From positions 1 through 40,853 of the forward strand of contig NZ_MVHF01000060.1 of assembly GCF_002086485.1 (NCBI RefSeq): 40,853 bases of DNA. Direction: 5' to 3'. Of this stretch, positions 40,793-40,853 are shown piece by piece. The translations under genes and the position numbers were made by a program. The notes beneath the pieces are model-generated. The model was not told the origin of the DNA and searched no databases. It saw only the letters and a list, made by a program, of their open reading frames with translations. Source of the stretch: Mycobacterium aquaticum (GTDB lineage: Bacteria > Actinomycetota > Actinomycetes > Mycobacteriales > Mycobacteriaceae). Within the stretch, counting starts at the first letter, position 1. The number at the start of each line of letters is the position of its first letter.

Positions 40793-40853
40793 ATGCTTGC
40801 GAACACTGTCGTCGACCGGGAAGCGGTCCTGGCGGTGTTCGACGAGTACGAGG
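40793..40853 (+). CDS. Start of a DUF222/HNH-type (13E12-like) protein, cut by window end
   Basis: Only 20 codons are visible: MLANTVVDREAVLAVFDEYE. The DREAVLAVFDE block resembles the N-terminus of mycobacterial 13E12-family proteins, which have a DUF222 domain and a C-terminal HNH nuclease. The leaderless promoter supports the start. The identification rests on a short match and the remaining gene is outside the window. Confidence 0.5.
   Translation, partial: MLANTVVDREAVLAVFDEYE

Overview
The window is high-GC DNA from a mycobacterium, most likely a rapid grower (Mycolicibacterium type). The order alaT/aspC - etfD - iniR - Rv0340-like gene - iniB - iniA - iniC is the M. tuberculosis Rv0337c-Rv0343 region, and the dense packing, GTG/TTG starts and leaderless promoters fit. 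No rRNA, tRNA, CRISPR array or insertion sequence was found. All gene assignments rest on reading motifs; no database search was run.

Left part (1-9165, + strand): the end of a Gly/Pro-rich protein, UDP-glucose dehydrogenase (udgA), a leaderless cytochrome P450 followed by a mycothiol-dependent-isomerase-fold protein and an NTF2-like protein, then a five-gene MoxR / DUF58 / small membrane protein / VWA-like membrane protein / anchored Pro-rich protein operon with overlapping genes. It meets a YibE/F-like membrane protein (- strand) tail to tail.

Centre left (9162-19485, - strand): yibE/F, alaT, etfD (membrane Fe-S oxidoreductase that accepts electrons from beta-oxidation), iniR (large ATPase/LuxR regulator) and an Hsp70-like ATPase with a membrane anchor and Thr-rich tail. 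Three identical-pattern 16-bp palindromes precede etfD. A long hairpin with a U-tract ends it.

Centre (19486-27583): a divergent control region with CCCCTAR repeats, an Rv0340-like gene with a textbook terminator, then iniB-iniA-iniC (isoniazid-inducible cell-envelope stress operon; iniA and iniC are dynamin-like GTPases), and a second Hsp70-like anchored protein. So two paralogous membrane-anchored Hsp70/actin-fold proteins bracket iniBAC, one of them six bases upstream of iniR. A third, small protein carries only the same anchor plus Thr-rich tail. This is the most interesting arrangement in the window: a candidate envelope-stress sensing module built around IniR and the Ini dynamins.

Right part (27595-32923): a TetR regulator, an APC amino-acid permease, a Glu/Leu/Phe/Val dehydrogenase and a ThDP-dependent decarboxylase/acetolactate-synthase-like enzyme. 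Two matching 18-bp palindromes, one over the dehydrogenase promoter and one before the permease, suggest one local regulon for uptake, oxidative deamination and decarboxylation of an amino acid.

Far right (32935-40853): an anchored Ser/Thr-rich protein, a luciferase-like (probably F420-dependent) oxidoreductase, a 2075-residue SARP/BTAD - class III cyclase - AAA ATPase - TPR regulator ending in three repeats of about 273 residues, and the first 20 codons of a DUF222/HNH-type (13E12-like) gene.
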